The notes beneath the pieces were generated by a model. The model was not told where the DNA came from. It saw only the letters and a program-made list of their open reading frames with translations, and did not search any database. Position numbers and translations under genes: made by a program. Shown here one piece after another: positions 1-9,715 of a stretch of DNA of 64,000 nucleotides; the stretch's first letter is position 1; each line of letters begins with the position of its first letter. Origin of the DNA: an uncultured beta proteobacterium (GTDB lineage Bacteria > Pseudomonadota > Gammaproteobacteria > Burkholderiales > Burkholderiaceae_C). The stretch covers positions 90,336 through 154,335 of the forward strand of contig CAIVXG010000247.1 of the NCBI GenBank assembly GCA_903909815.1. The letters are read 5' to 3'.

Positions 1-41
1 ACAAGTCTGCGACCATTTACCGGCGCGAGAACTTCTGACAC

Positions 42-2054
42 TCACGCCGTCACGGCGTCGACCTGGGCTGAGAGTTCCAGCCAGCGGATTTCCAGTGCTT
101 CCACTTCCTGTGAGATGCTCTTGTGGAGCTTGGCAGCTTGCGTCATTTCCGGCACAGGCAGGGGTGAAGAAAGCTTGGTTTCCAGCTCCAGCTTCTGATG
201 CTGCAGCCGGTCCAGCTTGTGTTCGATTTCCCCCAGCTCGCGCTTCAGGGGTTTGGCCTTTTCCGCCAGCAGTTGGCGCTCGGCCGCGTCGATGCGCCGC
301 TGTTCAGACGCCGAAATTGACGGCACGGCCTTGGCCTGGGCAGCGGCGGCGCTGGCCGCGGCTTCACGCGCGCTGCGCTGCGCCGCATTGGCCGCTTCCT
401 TGATCTCTTCGCGTGCGCGCTTGGCTTCGTCCAGCAGGTAGCGCTGGTAGTCGTCCAGGTCGCCGTCAAAGGGCGCCACGCCACCGCGCGACACCATCCA
501 GAATTCGTCGCAGACTGCGCGCAGCAAGGCGCGGTCGTGGCTCACCAGCATCACGGTGCCTTCGAACTCGTTCAGTGCCATGGCGAGCGCCTCGCGCGTG
601 GCCAAATCCAGGTGATTGGTGGGCTCGTCCAGCAGCAGCAGATTCGGGCGTTGCCACACGATCATGCACAGCACCAGGCGCGCCTTTTCGCCGCCGCTCA
701 TGCTGCCTACGGCCTGTTTCACCATGTCGCCGCCGAAATTGAATGTGCCCAGAAAGCTGCGCAGGTCCTGCTCGCGCGTGGCCTGGCTTCCCATCTTGCC
801 GTCCGCGCTCATCTCCTTCACCAGGCGGATCATGTGCTCCAGTGGCGAGTCGGCCGGGCGCAGCACGTCGAGTTCTTGCTGCGCGAAGTAGCCGATGTTC
901 AGGCCTTTGCCTTCGGTCAACTCGCCGCCGATGGGTTCGAGCGCACGTGCCACGGTCTTGACCAGCGTGGACTTTCCCTGGCCGTTGGCGCCCAGGATGC
1001 CGATGCGCTGACCGGCCAGCACGGAGCGGCTCACGTTGTTCACGATCACGGTCGGCGCCGTGCCAGGAGCGGCGTCCGCGGGCGCGGGATAGCCAAAGCT
1101 CACACCGCTCATGGAGAGCATGGGGTTGGGCAGGTTCGCGGGTTCCTTGAACTCGAACGTGAAGTCGGCCTCGGCCAGCAACGGCGCGATTTTTTCCATG
1201 CGGTCCAGCGCCTTGACCCGGCTTTGCGCCTGCTTGGCCTTGCTCGCCTTGGCCTTGAAGCGGGCGATGAATTTCTGCAAGTGTGCGATCTTGTCCTGCT
1301 GCTTGGAAAAAGCGTTCTGTTGCAGTTCCATCTGCTCGGAACGCATGTCCTCGAACTTGCTGTAGTTGCCGCCGTAACGCACCAACTTGGCCGTGTCGAT
1401 ATGCAGCGTGACGTTGGTCACCGCGTCCAAAAACTCGCGATCGTGACTGATCACGATCATCGTGCCTTCGTAACGCTTGAGCCAGGCCTCCAGCCACACC
1501 AGTGCGTCCAGGTCCAGGTGATTCGTGGGCTCGTCCAGCAGCAGCAGGTCCGAAGGGCACATCAGCGCGCGCGCAAGTTGCAAGCGCATGCGCCAGCCGC
1601 CGGAGAAGCTGTTCACGGGGTTCGTCAGCTCGGTGGTCTTGAATCCCAGCCCCAGTATCAGCGCCTGTGCCCGCGCTGGCGCGTCGTGCGCTCCGGCGTC
1701 GTGCAGTTCCATGTAGGCGTGTGCCATGCGGTCGTAGTCGTCGGTGGCCTCGGCCGCGGTGACTTCGGTTTGCGCCGCCAGCAGCGCGGTGTCGCCGTCG
1801 ACCACGAAGTCGGTGGCGTTCTGGTCGGTTTCGGGCATCTCCTGCGCCACCTGGCCCATGCGCCACTGCGTGGGGATGTAGTACTCGCCCGCATCCTCGT
1901 GCAGGCCGCCATTGAACAATGCAAACAGCGACGATTTGCCCGCACCGTTGCGACCCACCAGCCCCACTTTTTCGCCGGGATTCAGGGTGACCGTGGCGCC
2001 GTCGAGCAGCAGTTTGGCGCCGCGGCGCAGCACGACATTTTTAAGAGTGATCAC
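42..2054 (-). CDS. ABC-F family ATP-binding protein (YheS/Uup type)
   Basis: Soluble tandem ATPase of the ABC-F class, whose members act on the ribosome rather than in membrane transport. Two nucleotide-binding domains are visible. The first has Walker A GRNGAGKSS, signature SGGWRMRLQLARAL and Walker B LLLLDEPTNHLD. The second has GANGQGKST, MSGGEKARLVL and LLLLDEPTNHLD. There are no membrane segments. The C-terminal ~120 residues are Ala/Lys/Glu-rich and look like a coiled coil, as in Uup and YheS. At 670 residues it is slightly longer than E. coli YheS. It starts MITLKNVVLRRG and is the last gene of the long minus-strand run. The subfamily (YheS, Uup or another) is not settled from sequence alone. 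Confidence 0.93.
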   Translation of the reverse strand: MITLKNVVLRRGAKLLLDGATVTLNPGEKVGLVGRNGAGKSSLFALFNGGLHEDAGEYYIPTQWRMGQVAQEMPETDQNATDFVVDGDTALLAAQTEVTAAEATDDYDRMAHAYMELHDAGAHDAPARAQALILGLGFKTTELTNPVNSFSGGWRMRLQLARALMCPSDLLLLDEPTNHLDLDALVWLEAWLKRYEGTMIVISHDREFLDAVTNVTLHIDTAKLVRYGGNYSKFEDMRSEQMELQQNAFSKQQDKIAHLQKFIARFKAKASKAKQAQSRVKALDRMEKIAPLLAEADFTFEFKEPANLPNPMLSMSGVSFGYPAPADAAPGTAPTVIVNNVSRSVLAGQRIGILGANGQGKSTLVKTVARALEPIGGELTEGKGLNIGYFAQQELDVLRPADSPLEHMIRLVKEMSADGKMGSQATREQDLRSFLGTFNFGGDMVKQAVGSMSGGEKARLVLCMIVWQRPNLLLLDEPTNHLDLATREALAMALNEFEGTVMLVSHDRALLRAVCDEFWMVSRGGVAPFDGDLDDYQRYLLDEAKRAREEIKEAANAAQRSAREAAASAAAAQAKAVPSISASEQRRIDAAERQLLAEKAKPLKRELGEIEHKLDRLQHQKLELETKLSSPLPVPEMTQAAKLHKSISQEVEALEIRWLELSAQVDAVTA

Positions 2055-2167
2055 AGAGTTTCTTCAGTTCGTTATATTGGAGGATTCAGCCGTGTAGTCA
2101 TGGCGATGCCCGCGTCGTACCCGCCGTCACTGCCAGGCCTTAGGTCGCGACAGTCCATGTAGCAGAT

Positions 2168-2199
2168 GCATGGATTGCCGCGCTTCGCTCGCAATGACA
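2168..2199. repeat. REP-like intergenic repeat, copy 1
   Basis: Contains the two arms of a repeat family seen at eight places in this window: ATGGATTGCC followed by a short hairpin-like middle (CGCTTCGCTCG) and GCAATGACA. This copy is inverted relative to most others. It lies in the ~180-base gap between prmB and the ABC-F gene. Confidence 0.7.
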
Positions 2200-2235
2200 C
2201 CGTTGGGTTGAACGTGGGCAATGCCCAAAGACTTG

Positions 2236-3117
2236 TCAATGCAATTCAAGCAGGGCCTGTCGCGTGAGCAGCAGCACCTGATCGGCACCGGCGCTGGTCT
2301 CCAGCCAGACGGCTTCCACTGGCGCAAACGCGGCTTCGAAGTTGTCGCGTTCGTTGCCGATTTCCAGCACAAGTACCCCATTTTCGCTCATATGTGCCGG
2401 CGCCTCGCGCAGCAACCGGCGAATGAAGTCCATGCCGTCGCTGCCGCCGGCCAGCGCCAGCACCGGTTCGGCGCGGTATTCAGGGGGCAGATTGGTCATG
2501 CTTTGCGCGTTCACGTAGGGCGGATTGCACAAGATGAGATCGTAGGAACCATCGACGCTGGTCAAGCCATCGGACTCGATCAATCGGATTCGATGTTGCA
2601 ATTCGTGCTGGGCCACGTTGATGCGCGCCACTTCCAACGCGTCGGCCGAGATGTCGGCGCCAATCACCCCGACCTCGGGGTACACCATTGCTGCGATCAC
2701 GCCCAGGCTGCCGTTGCCGGTGCACAGGTCCAGCACGCGCACCGTCGCCGGGCTCAGCCAGGGATCGATGGCCCCTTGCACCAGAAGCTCGGCAATGAAA
2801 GAGCGCGGCACGATGGTGCGCTCGTCGACGTAAAACGGCACGCCCTGCAGCCAGGCTTGGTGCGTGAGGTAGGCAGCGGGTTGGCGCAAACGGATGCGGA
2901 TGTCGAACAGGGCGGCGATGGCCTGCTGCTGCTCGTCTGTGACGACTTCGTCGGCCACGGAGTCGTCACCTGCCAGCGGTGTATCCAGCGGCAGGCCCAA
3001 TTGCCACAGCACCAGCCAAGCGGCTTCGTCAAAGGCGTTGTCGGTGCCGTGTCCAAACGCCACGGCGGCTTGCACGAGTTGCTGGGCACCCGCGTCAATC
3101 AACTGCAAGATATTCAT
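2236..3117 (-). CDS. prmB: Ribosomal protein uL3 N5-glutamine methyltransferase
   Basis: SAM-dependent methyltransferase of the HemK/PrmB group, which methylates a glutamine in ribosomal protein L3. The class I SAM site is visible as VLDLCTGNGSLGV, and the family NPPY motif as LILCNPPYVN. I chose the ATG at 3117 (MNILQLIDAGAQQL), giving 293 residues close to the family length. The in-frame extension upstream runs back over the pilU end and does not resemble the family. It sits 82 bases after pilU on the same strand. PrmB is preferred over PrmC because of its N-terminal sequence and the absence of a prfA neighbour. Confidence 0.92.
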   Translation of the reverse strand: MNILQLIDAGAQQLVQAAVAFGHGTDNAFDEAAWLVLWQLGLPLDTPLAGDDSVADEVVTDEQQQAIAALFDIRIRLRQPAAYLTHQAWLQGVPFYVDERTIVPRSFIAELLVQGAIDPWLSPATVRVLDLCTGNGSLGVIAAMVYPEVGVIGADISADALEVARINVAQHELQHRIRLIESDGLTSVDGSYDLILCNPPYVNAQSMTNLPPEYRAEPVLALAGGSDGMDFIRRLLREAPAHMSENGVLVLEIGNERDNFEAAFAPVEAVWLETSAGADQVLLLTRQALLELH

Positions 3118-3199
3118 GCCGGTGAACGCCGACCCAGTTTGAAACGCACGCCAGGGTCCGTTGGGGCGAAGGCTCGGACCAGGTCCAGAGAAGCGGCCA

Positions 3200-4363
3200 T
3201 CAGTGCGTGACGTCGAGTGAAAATTCAGTGAACACCGGTACCTCGTCCAGTTCTTCCTGTCGCTGTGCCAGGATCTCTTCTTGAGTAATCGTGCCTGACG
3301 GGTTTTCACTGTTTTGCAGGCGCCACATCAAATTGGTGGCCGAGTCGGCGTAAGCCATGCCCTCGCTGCGCTCCACCACGCCGTCCAGGATCAGTTGGGC
3401 GATGCTGGCCTCAAACATCTGGCAGCCCACGGCCATGGATTTTTCCATGGCCTCCTTGACCCCGAGAAAATCCGCCTTCTCGATGTGGGTCGCAATCAGC
3501 ACCGAGTTGATGAGAATTTCAACCGCCGGCACCCGGGCGCCAGTGACGGTGCGCAACAAGCGCTGCGAGATGATGGCCCTTAGCGCCGAGGCCAGGTCAC
3601 CCAGCATGGTGGGGCGTACCTCCTCGGGGTAGAAACTCAGGATGCGGTTGAGTGCCTGATAGCTGTTGTTGGCGTGCATCGTGGCCAGGCACAAATGCCC
3701 GGTCTGGGCGTAGGTCAGCGCCGCCGACATCGTTTCGCGGTCGCGAATCTCACCGATCATGATCACGTCGGGCGACTGGCGCAGCGCATTCTTCAAGGCG
3801 GTCTGAAGCGACTGCGTATCGGTGCCAATTTCGCGCTGGTTGATCACCGATTTCTTGTTCTTGAACAGGAATTCCACCGGATCTTCAATCGTCAAAATGT
3901 GGCCAAAGGCATTTTCGTTGCGGTGGTTGATCATCGACGCCAGCGTCGTGCTCTTGCCTGTTCCGGTTGCGCCCACCATCAACAGCAGGCCGCGTTTTTG
4001 CATGATCAGTTCGCTCAAAACCGGTGGCAGACCGAGTTCCTCCAGCGCGGGAATGTCCCCTTTGATGTAACGTATCACTGCGGCGTAGGAGCCGCGCTGG
4101 CGCATGGCGCTGATGCGAAACCGGCCCACACCCGCAAGCGGCATGGCCAGGTTGAGTTCTCCCGTCTGCTCGAGCTCCTCGATGCGCTCGGGCGGGACGA
4201 TTTCGGCCAGCAGCGAGCGTGTGGCCCCAGGCGAGAGCAACTGGCTGTTGACCGGGACGCATTGCCCGTTGATCTTGATGAGCACAGGGGCGTTGGCCGA
4301 CAAATAGACGTCGGAGGCGTGTTTCTCGCTCATGAGGGTGAGAATCTGGTGCATCAAACCCAT
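3200..4363 (-). CDS. pilU: Type IV pilus retraction ATPase PilU
   Basis: Cytoplasmic hexameric secretion-type ATPase that works with PilT in pilus retraction (twitching). Motifs visible are Walker A GATGTGKST, an Asp box/Walker B stretch DVIMIGEIRDRE, and the His box TGHLCLATMHANN. The 387-residue length and the extended C-terminus (EEILAQRQEELDEVPVFTEF) fit PilU better than the ~345-residue PilT. pilT is often found next to pilU but is not here; dapD lies immediately upstream (26-base gap) on the same strand. Confidence 0.92.
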   Translation of the reverse strand: MGLMHQILTLMSEKHASDVYLSANAPVLIKINGQCVPVNSQLLSPGATRSLLAEIVPPERIEELEQTGELNLAMPLAGVGRFRISAMRQRGSYAAVIRYIKGDIPALEELGLPPVLSELIMQKRGLLLMVGATGTGKSTTLASMINHRNENAFGHILTIEDPVEFLFKNKKSVINQREIGTDTQSLQTALKNALRQSPDVIMIGEIRDRETMSAALTYAQTGHLCLATMHANNSYQALNRILSFYPEEVRPTMLGDLASALRAIISQRLLRTVTGARVPAVEILINSVLIATHIEKADFLGVKEAMEKSMAVGCQMFEASIAQLILDGVVERSEGMAYADSATNLMWRLQNSENPSGTITQEEILAQRQEELDEVPVFTEFSLDVTH

Positions 4364-4389
4364 GCTTGCTCCTTGAAAAGCGCTGTCGG

Positions 4390-5214
4390 TCAGTCGCGCA
4401 GCAAATCGTTCAGGCTGGTTTTGGCGCGGGTTTGTGCGTCCACGCGCTTCACGATCACGGCGCAGTACAGGCTGTAGCGGCCATTGTCCTTGGGCAGGTT
4501 ACCGCTGATCACGACCGAACCCGACGGGATGCGACCATAGCTCACGCTGGCCGTAGCGCGGTCATAGATGGGCGTGCTCTGCCCGATGTACACGCCCATG
4601 GAAATGACAGAGTTCTCTTCCACGATCACGCCTTCGACGATTTCCGAGCGCGCGCCGATGAAGCAGTTGTCTTCGATGATGGTCGGATTGGCCTGCATTG
4701 GCTCCAGCACGCCGCCAATGCCCACCCCGCCCGAGAGGTGCACGTTCTTGCCGATCTGAGCGCAAGAGCCCACGGCGGCCCAGGTGTCGACCATCGTGCC
4801 CTCGTCCACGTAGGCGCCGATGTTAACGAAAGAGGGCATCAGGATCACACCCTTGGCCAGGTAGCTGCCGCGGCGCGCCACGGCGGGCGGCACCACGCGC
4901 ACGCCGGTGGCCGCGACCGCGGCCTCGTCCATGTGTGCGAACTTGGTACTCACCTTGTCGTAAAACGCCAGATCACCGGCGCGCATGAGGGCGTTGTCGG
5001 TCAGGCGAAAACTCAGCAGCACGGCCTTCTTGAGCCACTGGTGCGTAGTCCATTGCCCCACGCCGTTGCGCGTGGCCACGCGCAACTCGCCCTTGTTCAG
5101 GCCCGCAATCACGTGCTCGACCGCATCACGCGTGGCTTGAGGAGCTGTCTTGGTGGACAGATTGGCGCGGTCTTCCCACGCGGCGTCGATGATGGCTTCT
5201 AGGGCTTGGGTCAT
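4390..5214 (-). CDS. dapD: Tetrahydrodipicolinate N-succinyltransferase
   Basis: Transfers succinyl from succinyl-CoA to tetrahydrodipicolinate in the succinylase branch of lysine and diaminopimelate synthesis. The centre shows left-handed beta-helix hexapeptide repeats ([20 protein letters not shown], then [16 protein letters not shown]). With ATG at 5214 ([15 protein letters not shown]) the protein is 274 residues, matching E. coli DapD exactly. An in-frame extension into dapC is rejected. Only four bases separate it from the dapC stop, so the two are almost certainly co-transcribed and catalyse consecutive steps. Confidence 0.97.
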   Translation of the reverse strand: MTQALEAIIDAAWEDRANLSTKTAPQATRDAVEHVIAGLNKGELRVATRNGVGQWTTHQWLKKAVLLSFRLTDNALMRAGDLAFYDKVSTKFAHMDEAAVAATGVRVVPPAVARRGSYLAKGVILMPSFVNIGAYVDEGTMVDTWAAVGSCAQIGKNVHLSGGVGIGGVLEPMQANPTIIEDNCFIGARSEIVEGVIVEENSVISMGVYIGQSTPIYDRATASVSYGRIPSGSVVISGNLPKDNGRYSLYCAVIVKRVDAQTRAKTSLNDLLRD

Positions 5215-5218
5215 GATT

Positions 5219-6439
5219 TCAGTTCTGGTTGAGGTTGGATTGTGGGGTGCTGACAAAGTCGACAATGCGCTTGGCCGCCTGCACACATTCGGCCGTTTGC
5301 GCCACCAGCGCCATGCGGATACGTCCGGCGCCGGGGTTGAATCCTTGCGCGCTGCGTGCCAGGAAGCTGCCGGGCAAAACGGTCACATTGTAGAGAGCAT
5401 AGAGCTCACGTGCGAAGGCCGCGTCATCACCCTTGAAGCGCGGCGGGATAGCGGCCCACAAATAAAAGCTGGCGTCGGGCAGCGCCACGTCCAGCACCGG
5501 TGCGAGCAGTGGCGTGACCTGGGCGAACTTGTCGCGGTATTGTGCCCGGTTCGCCACCACGTGCTCTTCGTCGCCCCAGGCGGCGATGCTGGCCGCCTGC
5601 ACGATCGGGCTCATGGCGCAGCCGTGGTAGGTGCGGTAAAGAAGGAAGGATTTGAGAATAGCCGCGTCGCCCGCAACGAATCCACTGCGCAACCCGGGCA
5701 CATTGCTGCGCTTGGACAGGCTGGTGAAGGACACCAGGTTCCTGAAGTCACTGCGTCCCAGCAGCGCCGCTGCCTGCAGTCCGCCCAGCGGCGGCTCGTC
5801 ACGGAAATAGATCTCGCTGTAGCACTCGTCCGAGGCGATGACAAAGCCGTAGCGTTCGCTCAAGTCAAACAGCTTTTTCCACTCGGACAGCGGCATCACG
5901 GCGCCCGTGGGGTTGCCGGGCGAGCAGGTAAATACCAGCTGCGTGCGTGTCCATACGTCCTCGGGCACGCTGTCCCAGTCCACCGCGAAATTGCGCTCGG
6001 CCACGCTGGGCACGTAGTGGGCTTCAGCGCCGGCGAGCAGCGCCGCGCCCTCGTAGATTTGGTAGAAGGGATTGGGGCAGAGCACGGTCGCGCCCGCGTG
6101 CGTGGGGTCGACCACGGTCTGTGCGAAGGCAAACAGCGCCTCGCGTGAACCGCTGATGGGCAGTACCTGGTTGCCAGGGTCCAGCTCCAGCGCGTAGCGG
6201 CGTTGCAGCCAGTTGGTGAACGCGCTGCGCAGCGCGGGTTCACCGGCCGTGGCGGGGTAACTCGAGAGCCCTTTGAGCGAACCGATCAAAGCCTGTTCAA
6301 TGAACGCGGGCGTGGCATGCCGGGGCTCGCCCATGCCCAGGCTGATGTGGCTGTAGGCCGGATTCGGCGTGACGTCGGCAAAGAGCTGGCGCAGTCGCTC
6401 GAACGGATAGGCCTGGAGGCGGGAAAGCAGTGGGTTCAT
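5219..6439 (-). CDS. dapC: Succinyldiaminopimelate aminotransferase
   Basis: PLP enzyme (fold type I, class I/II) that makes N-succinyl-LL-diaminopimelate from the 2-oxo precursor with glutamate. The PLP lysine sits in [17 protein letters not shown], and the phosphate-site region [11 protein letters not shown] is clear. Length 406 residues. Its position directly upstream of dapD supports DapC rather than a general aminotransferase. It starts [20 protein letters not shown], 38 bases downstream of the selU stop. Confidence 0.93.
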   Translation of the reverse strand: MNPLLSRLQAYPFERLRQLFADVTPNPAYSHISLGMGEPRHATPAFIEQALIGSLKGLSSYPATAGEPALRSAFTNWLQRRYALELDPGNQVLPISGSREALFAFAQTVVDPTHAGATVLCPNPFYQIYEGAALLAGAEAHYVPSVAERNFAVDWDSVPEDVWTRTQLVFTCSPGNPTGAVMPLSEWKKLFDLSERYGFVIASDECYSEIYFRDEPPLGGLQAAALLGRSDFRNLVSFTSLSKRSNVPGLRSGFVAGDAAILKSFLLYRTYHGCAMSPIVQAASIAAWGDEEHVVANRAQYRDKFAQVTPLLAPVLDVALPDASFYLWAAIPPRFKGDDAAFARELYALYNVTVLPGSFLARSAQGFNPGAGRIRMALVAQTAECVQAAKRIVDFVSTPQSNLNQN

Positions 6440-6477
6440 GGTGAAGGATTATCGGTGGCCGGCGCTTGGCGCCAAAG

Positions 6478-7569
6478 TCAGGCTGTGGCGCCCGTGTGGT
6501 CTATGGGTTGATCAGTCCTGACCCTGATCTCGGCTGCCAGACGTGCCAGGATGGCGTCTTGGCGATTCATGGCGACGAGCGGCTGTGCATGGGCGTACTG
6601 CGCAAAGTTACGCTGCATCGAATCGGCGTAGCCGGGGTCGTAGTGCAGCGCCAACAACTCTTGCACCACCTGCTCGGTGCGTCCGGCGTGAACCTGCGCC
6701 TTCCAGGCGTCGACCACGGCCTTGCTGCGCAGTTCCTTCAGTGCATCCAGGCGTTCGCAGAACAGTGCCGGGTCGCGCACAAAACAGTCATAGTCTTCCA
6801 GTAACAGCGCCACGCGCTCAGCCAGCGGCAATTGCAGATCCAGGCAGGGGCTCGCGCGCATGGCGGCGATCAGGTCGGCTGGCACGGTGAGGTTCCCCAC
6901 CTTCTTGCTCTCACTCTCGATGAACACCGGACGCGCCACATCGAAGCGACGCAGCGCGTCCCAGACCAGGGTGTCGAAACGCTTTTGCGAAGGCTGGGGC
7001 TGATCTGGAATCGCACCTAAGACGGAGGCACGGTGACAAGCCAGCGCCTCCAGGTCCAACACCTGCGCGCCCGCCTGGGCCAGCGCGAGCAGCAATCGCG
7101 TCTTGCCCGAGCCTGTGGGGCCGCACACGACTTGGTAGCGGTGGCGCCTTGCCTGCTGCGGCAGGTCCGCCAGCACGGCGGCGCGATAGGCCTTGTAGCC
7201 GCCTTCGATCAGACTTACCCTGAAACCTATTTGGTCCAGCACCAGTGCCAGTGAGCCGCTGCGCTTGCCCCCGCGCCAGCAATAGACCAGCGGTTTCCAC
7301 GATTTGGGTGCATCCAGCAACTCGCGCTCGATGTGGGCGGCGATGTTGCGAGCGGCGATGGCCGCGCCGCGCTTCTTGGCTTCAAAGGGATGCACCTGCA
7401 CGTACATCGTGCCGATGCGCTGGCGCTCTTCGTCGTTGAGTGTGGGCCAGTTCACTGCGCCGGGCAAATGGTCGAGTGCGAACTCGGCCTCGCTGCGCGC
7501 ATCGATCACGCACGAAAACGCGGAAAGCTGGGCTACAGCCTGCGTCGCCGATATGACTTGAACGCTCAT
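6478..7569 (-). CDS. selU: tRNA 2-selenouridine synthase (SelU/MnmH)
   Basis: Replaces sulfur by selenium in the wobble 2-thiouridine of tRNAs. An N-terminal rhodanese domain carries the reactive cysteine in VYCWRGGKRSGSL, and a C-terminal P-loop domain shows GPTGSGKT. Start at ATG 7569 (MSVQVISATQ), 363 residues. That ATG overlaps the upstream esterase stop as ATGA, so translation is probably coupled. Selenium use would also need selenophosphate synthase (SelD), which is not in this window. Confidence 0.93.
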   Translation of the reverse strand: MSVQVISATQAVAQLSAFSCVIDARSEAEFALDHLPGAVNWPTLNDEERQRIGTMYVQVHPFEAKKRGAAIAARNIAAHIERELLDAPKSWKPLVYCWRGGKRSGSLALVLDQIGFRVSLIEGGYKAYRAAVLADLPQQARRHRYQVVCGPTGSGKTRLLLALAQAGAQVLDLEALACHRASVLGAIPDQPQPSQKRFDTLVWDALRRFDVARPVFIESESKKVGNLTVPADLIAAMRASPCLDLQLPLAERVALLLEDYDCFVRDPALFCERLDALKELRSKAVVDAWKAQVHAGRTEQVVQELLALHYDPGYADSMQRNFAQYAHAQPLVAMNRQDAILARLAAEIRVRTDQPIDHTGATA

Positions 7570-8240
7570 GGCAGCAACTTCTTCAGGGCGGGCCAGACGT
7601 TGTCCAGCAGCAGGCCTTGAGCTTCTTCGCGCGGGTGGATGCGATCCGCTTGGAACCACCTTTCGGCATCTGCCCGATCGGCGATGCCGCGCAGCAGGAA
7701 CGGCACCAACGCCGCTTTGCGCGTCCTGGCGACGTTGGCAAAACTCGCAGCAAACGCCCGCGTGTAATCCGCACCGTAGTTGGGCGGCACTTGCATGCCC
7801 AGCAACAGCACCTTGGCGCCGCTGGCTTGAGCGGTCTGCGTCATGTGGTCCAGATTGTCCTGCGTCATGGCCAGAGGCAGGCCGCGCAGCGCGTCGTTGC
7901 CGCCGAGTTCAATGATGAGGTGCGTGGGGCGATGCTGTGCCAACAGCGCTGCCAGACGCGAGCGTCCACCAGAGGTGGTGTCGCCACTGATGCTGGCGTT
8001 GACGACTTGGGCGGGGATCTTTTCCTTGGCCAAACGCTGCTGCAGCAGTGCGACCCAGCCGCTGCCGCGTTTGAGTCCATACTCGGCGCTGAGCGAGTCG
8101 CCCAACACGAGAACCAGCGGCGCAGCCGTTTTGGCCGGCGGCGTGCCCTGGGCCGGCATTGACCCCACCAGTGCCGTCAGCGCGCAGCCCGCGATAAAGT
8201 CACGGCGTGTCAGATTTTGAACCAGGAAAGTTTTTTGCAT
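7566..8240 (-). CDS. tesA: SGNH/GDSL esterase-thioesterase, TesA-like, with Tat-type signal
   Basis: Lipolytic hydrolase of the multifunctional TesA/arylesterase family. Block I is LVLGDSLSAEYG (nucleophile Ser), block III is LGGNDALRG, and the catalytic Asp-His pair is in DRIHPREEAQ. The start [15 protein letters not shown] gives 224 residues. The N-terminus has a twin-arginine motif (TRRDF) followed by a hydrophobic segment (IAGCALTALVGSM) and Ala-X-rich cleavage region, suggesting Tat rather than Sec export. Its start codon overlaps the divergent ABC ATPase start in the four bases CATG. This tesA-ybbA divergent pairing also occurs in E. coli. Confidence 0.88.
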   Translation of the reverse strand: MQKTFLVQNLTRRDFIAGCALTALVGSMPAQGTPPAKTAAPLVLVLGDSLSAEYGLKRGSGWVALLQQRLAKEKIPAQVVNASISGDTTSGGRSRLAALLAQHRPTHLIIELGGNDALRGLPLAMTQDNLDHMTQTAQASGAKVLLLGMQVPPNYGADYTRAFAASFANVARTRKAALVPFLLRGIADRADAERWFQADRIHPREEAQGLLLDNVWPALKKLLP

Positions 8241-8910
8241 GAGTGAGTCAATCATCACGGTGGAACATGTCAGCAAGGCTGTCACGGACTCCACCGGTAC
8301 GCTGGATATTTTGCGCGATATTGATTTTGCGCTTGCGCCGCGTGAAACCGTGGCCATTGTCGGTGCATCGGGCTCGGGTAAGAGCACGCTGCTCTCCATC
8401 ATCGCGGGTCTGGATCGACCCAGCAGTGGCACCGTGCGTCTGGCCACACAGGATCTGTTTGCGCTGGACGAGGACGCGCGTGCCGCCTTGCGCGCGCAAA
8501 AGCTGGGATTCGTGTTCCAGAGCTTTCAACTGCTGGCGAATCTGAGCGCGCTGGAGAATGTGATGCTGCCGCTGGAACTGGCCGGGCGCAAGGACGCGCG
8601 CCGGGCGGCGAGCGAGATGCTGGTGCGCGTGGGCTTGGGTGAACGCCTGAACCACTACCCCAAGGTGCTCAGTGGCGGCGAGCAGCAGCGCGTGGCGCTG
8701 GCTCGCGCTTTTGTGCTGCAACCGGCCGTGCTGCTGGCGGATGAACCCACGGGCAGTCTGGACTTTGCCACCGGTGAAAAGATCATGGATCTGATGTTTG
8801 CGTTGAACCGCGAACAGGGCACGACCCTGGTGCTGGTCACCCACGACCCGGCGATTGCGGCCCGTTGTGCCCGAATAATCACGATCGAGGCGGGAAGGCT
8901 GCGGCGATAA
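8239..8910 (+). CDS. ybbA: ABC transporter ATP-binding protein, YbbA type
   Basis: ATPase of the LolD/MacB-like group. Walker [10 protein letters not shown], signature [14 protein letters not shown], Walker [13 protein letters not shown] and the switch His region [10 protein letters not shown] are all intact. Length 223 residues. The E. coli homologue is followed by a large permease gene (ybbP); here rlmB follows after seven bases and no permease is present in the window, so the partner is missing or elsewhere. The start codon overlaps that of the divergent esterase gene. Confidence 0.9.
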   Translation: MSESIITVEHVSKAVTDSTGTLDILRDIDFALAPRETVAIVGASGSGKSTLLSIIAGLDRPSSGTVRLATQDLFALDEDARAALRAQKLGFVFQSFQLLANLSALENVMLPLELAGRKDARRAASEMLVRVGLGERLNHYPKVLSGGEQQRVALARAFVLQPAVLLADEPTGSLDFATGEKIMDLMFALNREQGTTLVLVTHDPAIAARCARIITIEAGRLRR

Positions 8911-8917
8911 TCCCCTC

Positions 8918-9652
8918 ATGTCCTCACCCAAAGTCTTGTTCGGTTTTCACGCCGTGGGCGTTCGTCTCAAAACGGCCCCTAAATCCATCATCGAAATCCT
9001 GTTCGAACCGACCCGGCGCGATGCGCGCATGCGCCAGTTTCTGGAGCGCGCGAATGAGGCTGGAGTGCGGCTGATCGAGGCCGACGGCCTGCGCCTGGCC
9101 AAGCTCGCCGGGAGCCACGGACATCAGGGCGTGGCTGCAAGGGTGGAACCGGTGCCTCAGATTCACTCACTGGACGACCTGCTCGACGCCGTGACCGGGC
9201 CCGCGCTGCTGCTGGTGCTGGACGGCGTGACCGATCCGCACAACCTGGGCGCCTGTTTGCGGGTGGCCGATGGCGCCGGCGCGCAGGCCGTGATCGCACC
9301 CAAGGACCACGCCGTAGGCGTCAACGCGACTGTCGCCAAGGTCGCCAGCGGCGCGGCCGAGACCGTGCCATATTTCATGGTGACGAACCTGGCGCGCACG
9401 CTGAACGAACTCAAGGAGCGCAACATCTGGATTATTGGCACGGCCGAAGACGCACCCAAAACCCTGTACCAGGTGGACTTAAAAGGGCCAGTGGCGCTGG
9501 TGCTGGGCGCCGAGGGTGAGGGCATGCGCCAGCTCACCCGCAAGACCTGTGACGAACTCATCAGCATCCCCATGCAGGGCGCGGTTGAAAGCCTGAACGT
9601 GTCGGTTGCCAGCGGCGTTTGCCTGTATGAAGCGCTGCGCCAGCGCAGTTGA
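8918..9652 (+). CDS. rlmB: 23S rRNA (guanosine-2'-O)-methyltransferase RlmB
   Basis: SpoU-class (SPOUT) methyltransferase that modifies a Gm in the peptidyl-transferase region of 23S rRNA. The three SpoU motifs are visible: [33 protein letters not shown] and [17 protein letters not shown]. The N-terminal part ([13 protein letters not shown]) matches the substrate-binding domain. Length 244 residues, a normal size. It begins seven bases after the ABC ATPase stop and is likely co-transcribed with it. Confidence 0.95.
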   Translation: MSSPKVLFGFHAVGVRLKTAPKSIIEILFEPTRRDARMRQFLERANEAGVRLIEADGLRLAKLAGSHGHQGVAARVEPVPQIHSLDDLLDAVTGPALLLVLDGVTDPHNLGACLRVADGAGAQAVIAPKDHAVGVNATVAKVASGAAETVPYFMVTNLARTLNELKERNIWIIGTAEDAPKTLYQVDLKGPVALVLGAEGEGMRQLTRKTCDELISIPMQGAVESLNVSVASGVCLYEALRQRS

Positions 9653-9715
9653 GGCTGTCAATTCTGCTGCTGGCGACGATATTCCCCCCACCCTCAATAC
9701 ACTGGAATCTGACCC

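Noticed and set aside
537..2162. Long plus-strand open frame opposite the ABC-F gene
   Set aside because: Antisense shadow: His/Gln/Arg-rich translation without any motif, while the minus strand encodes a clear ABC-F protein.
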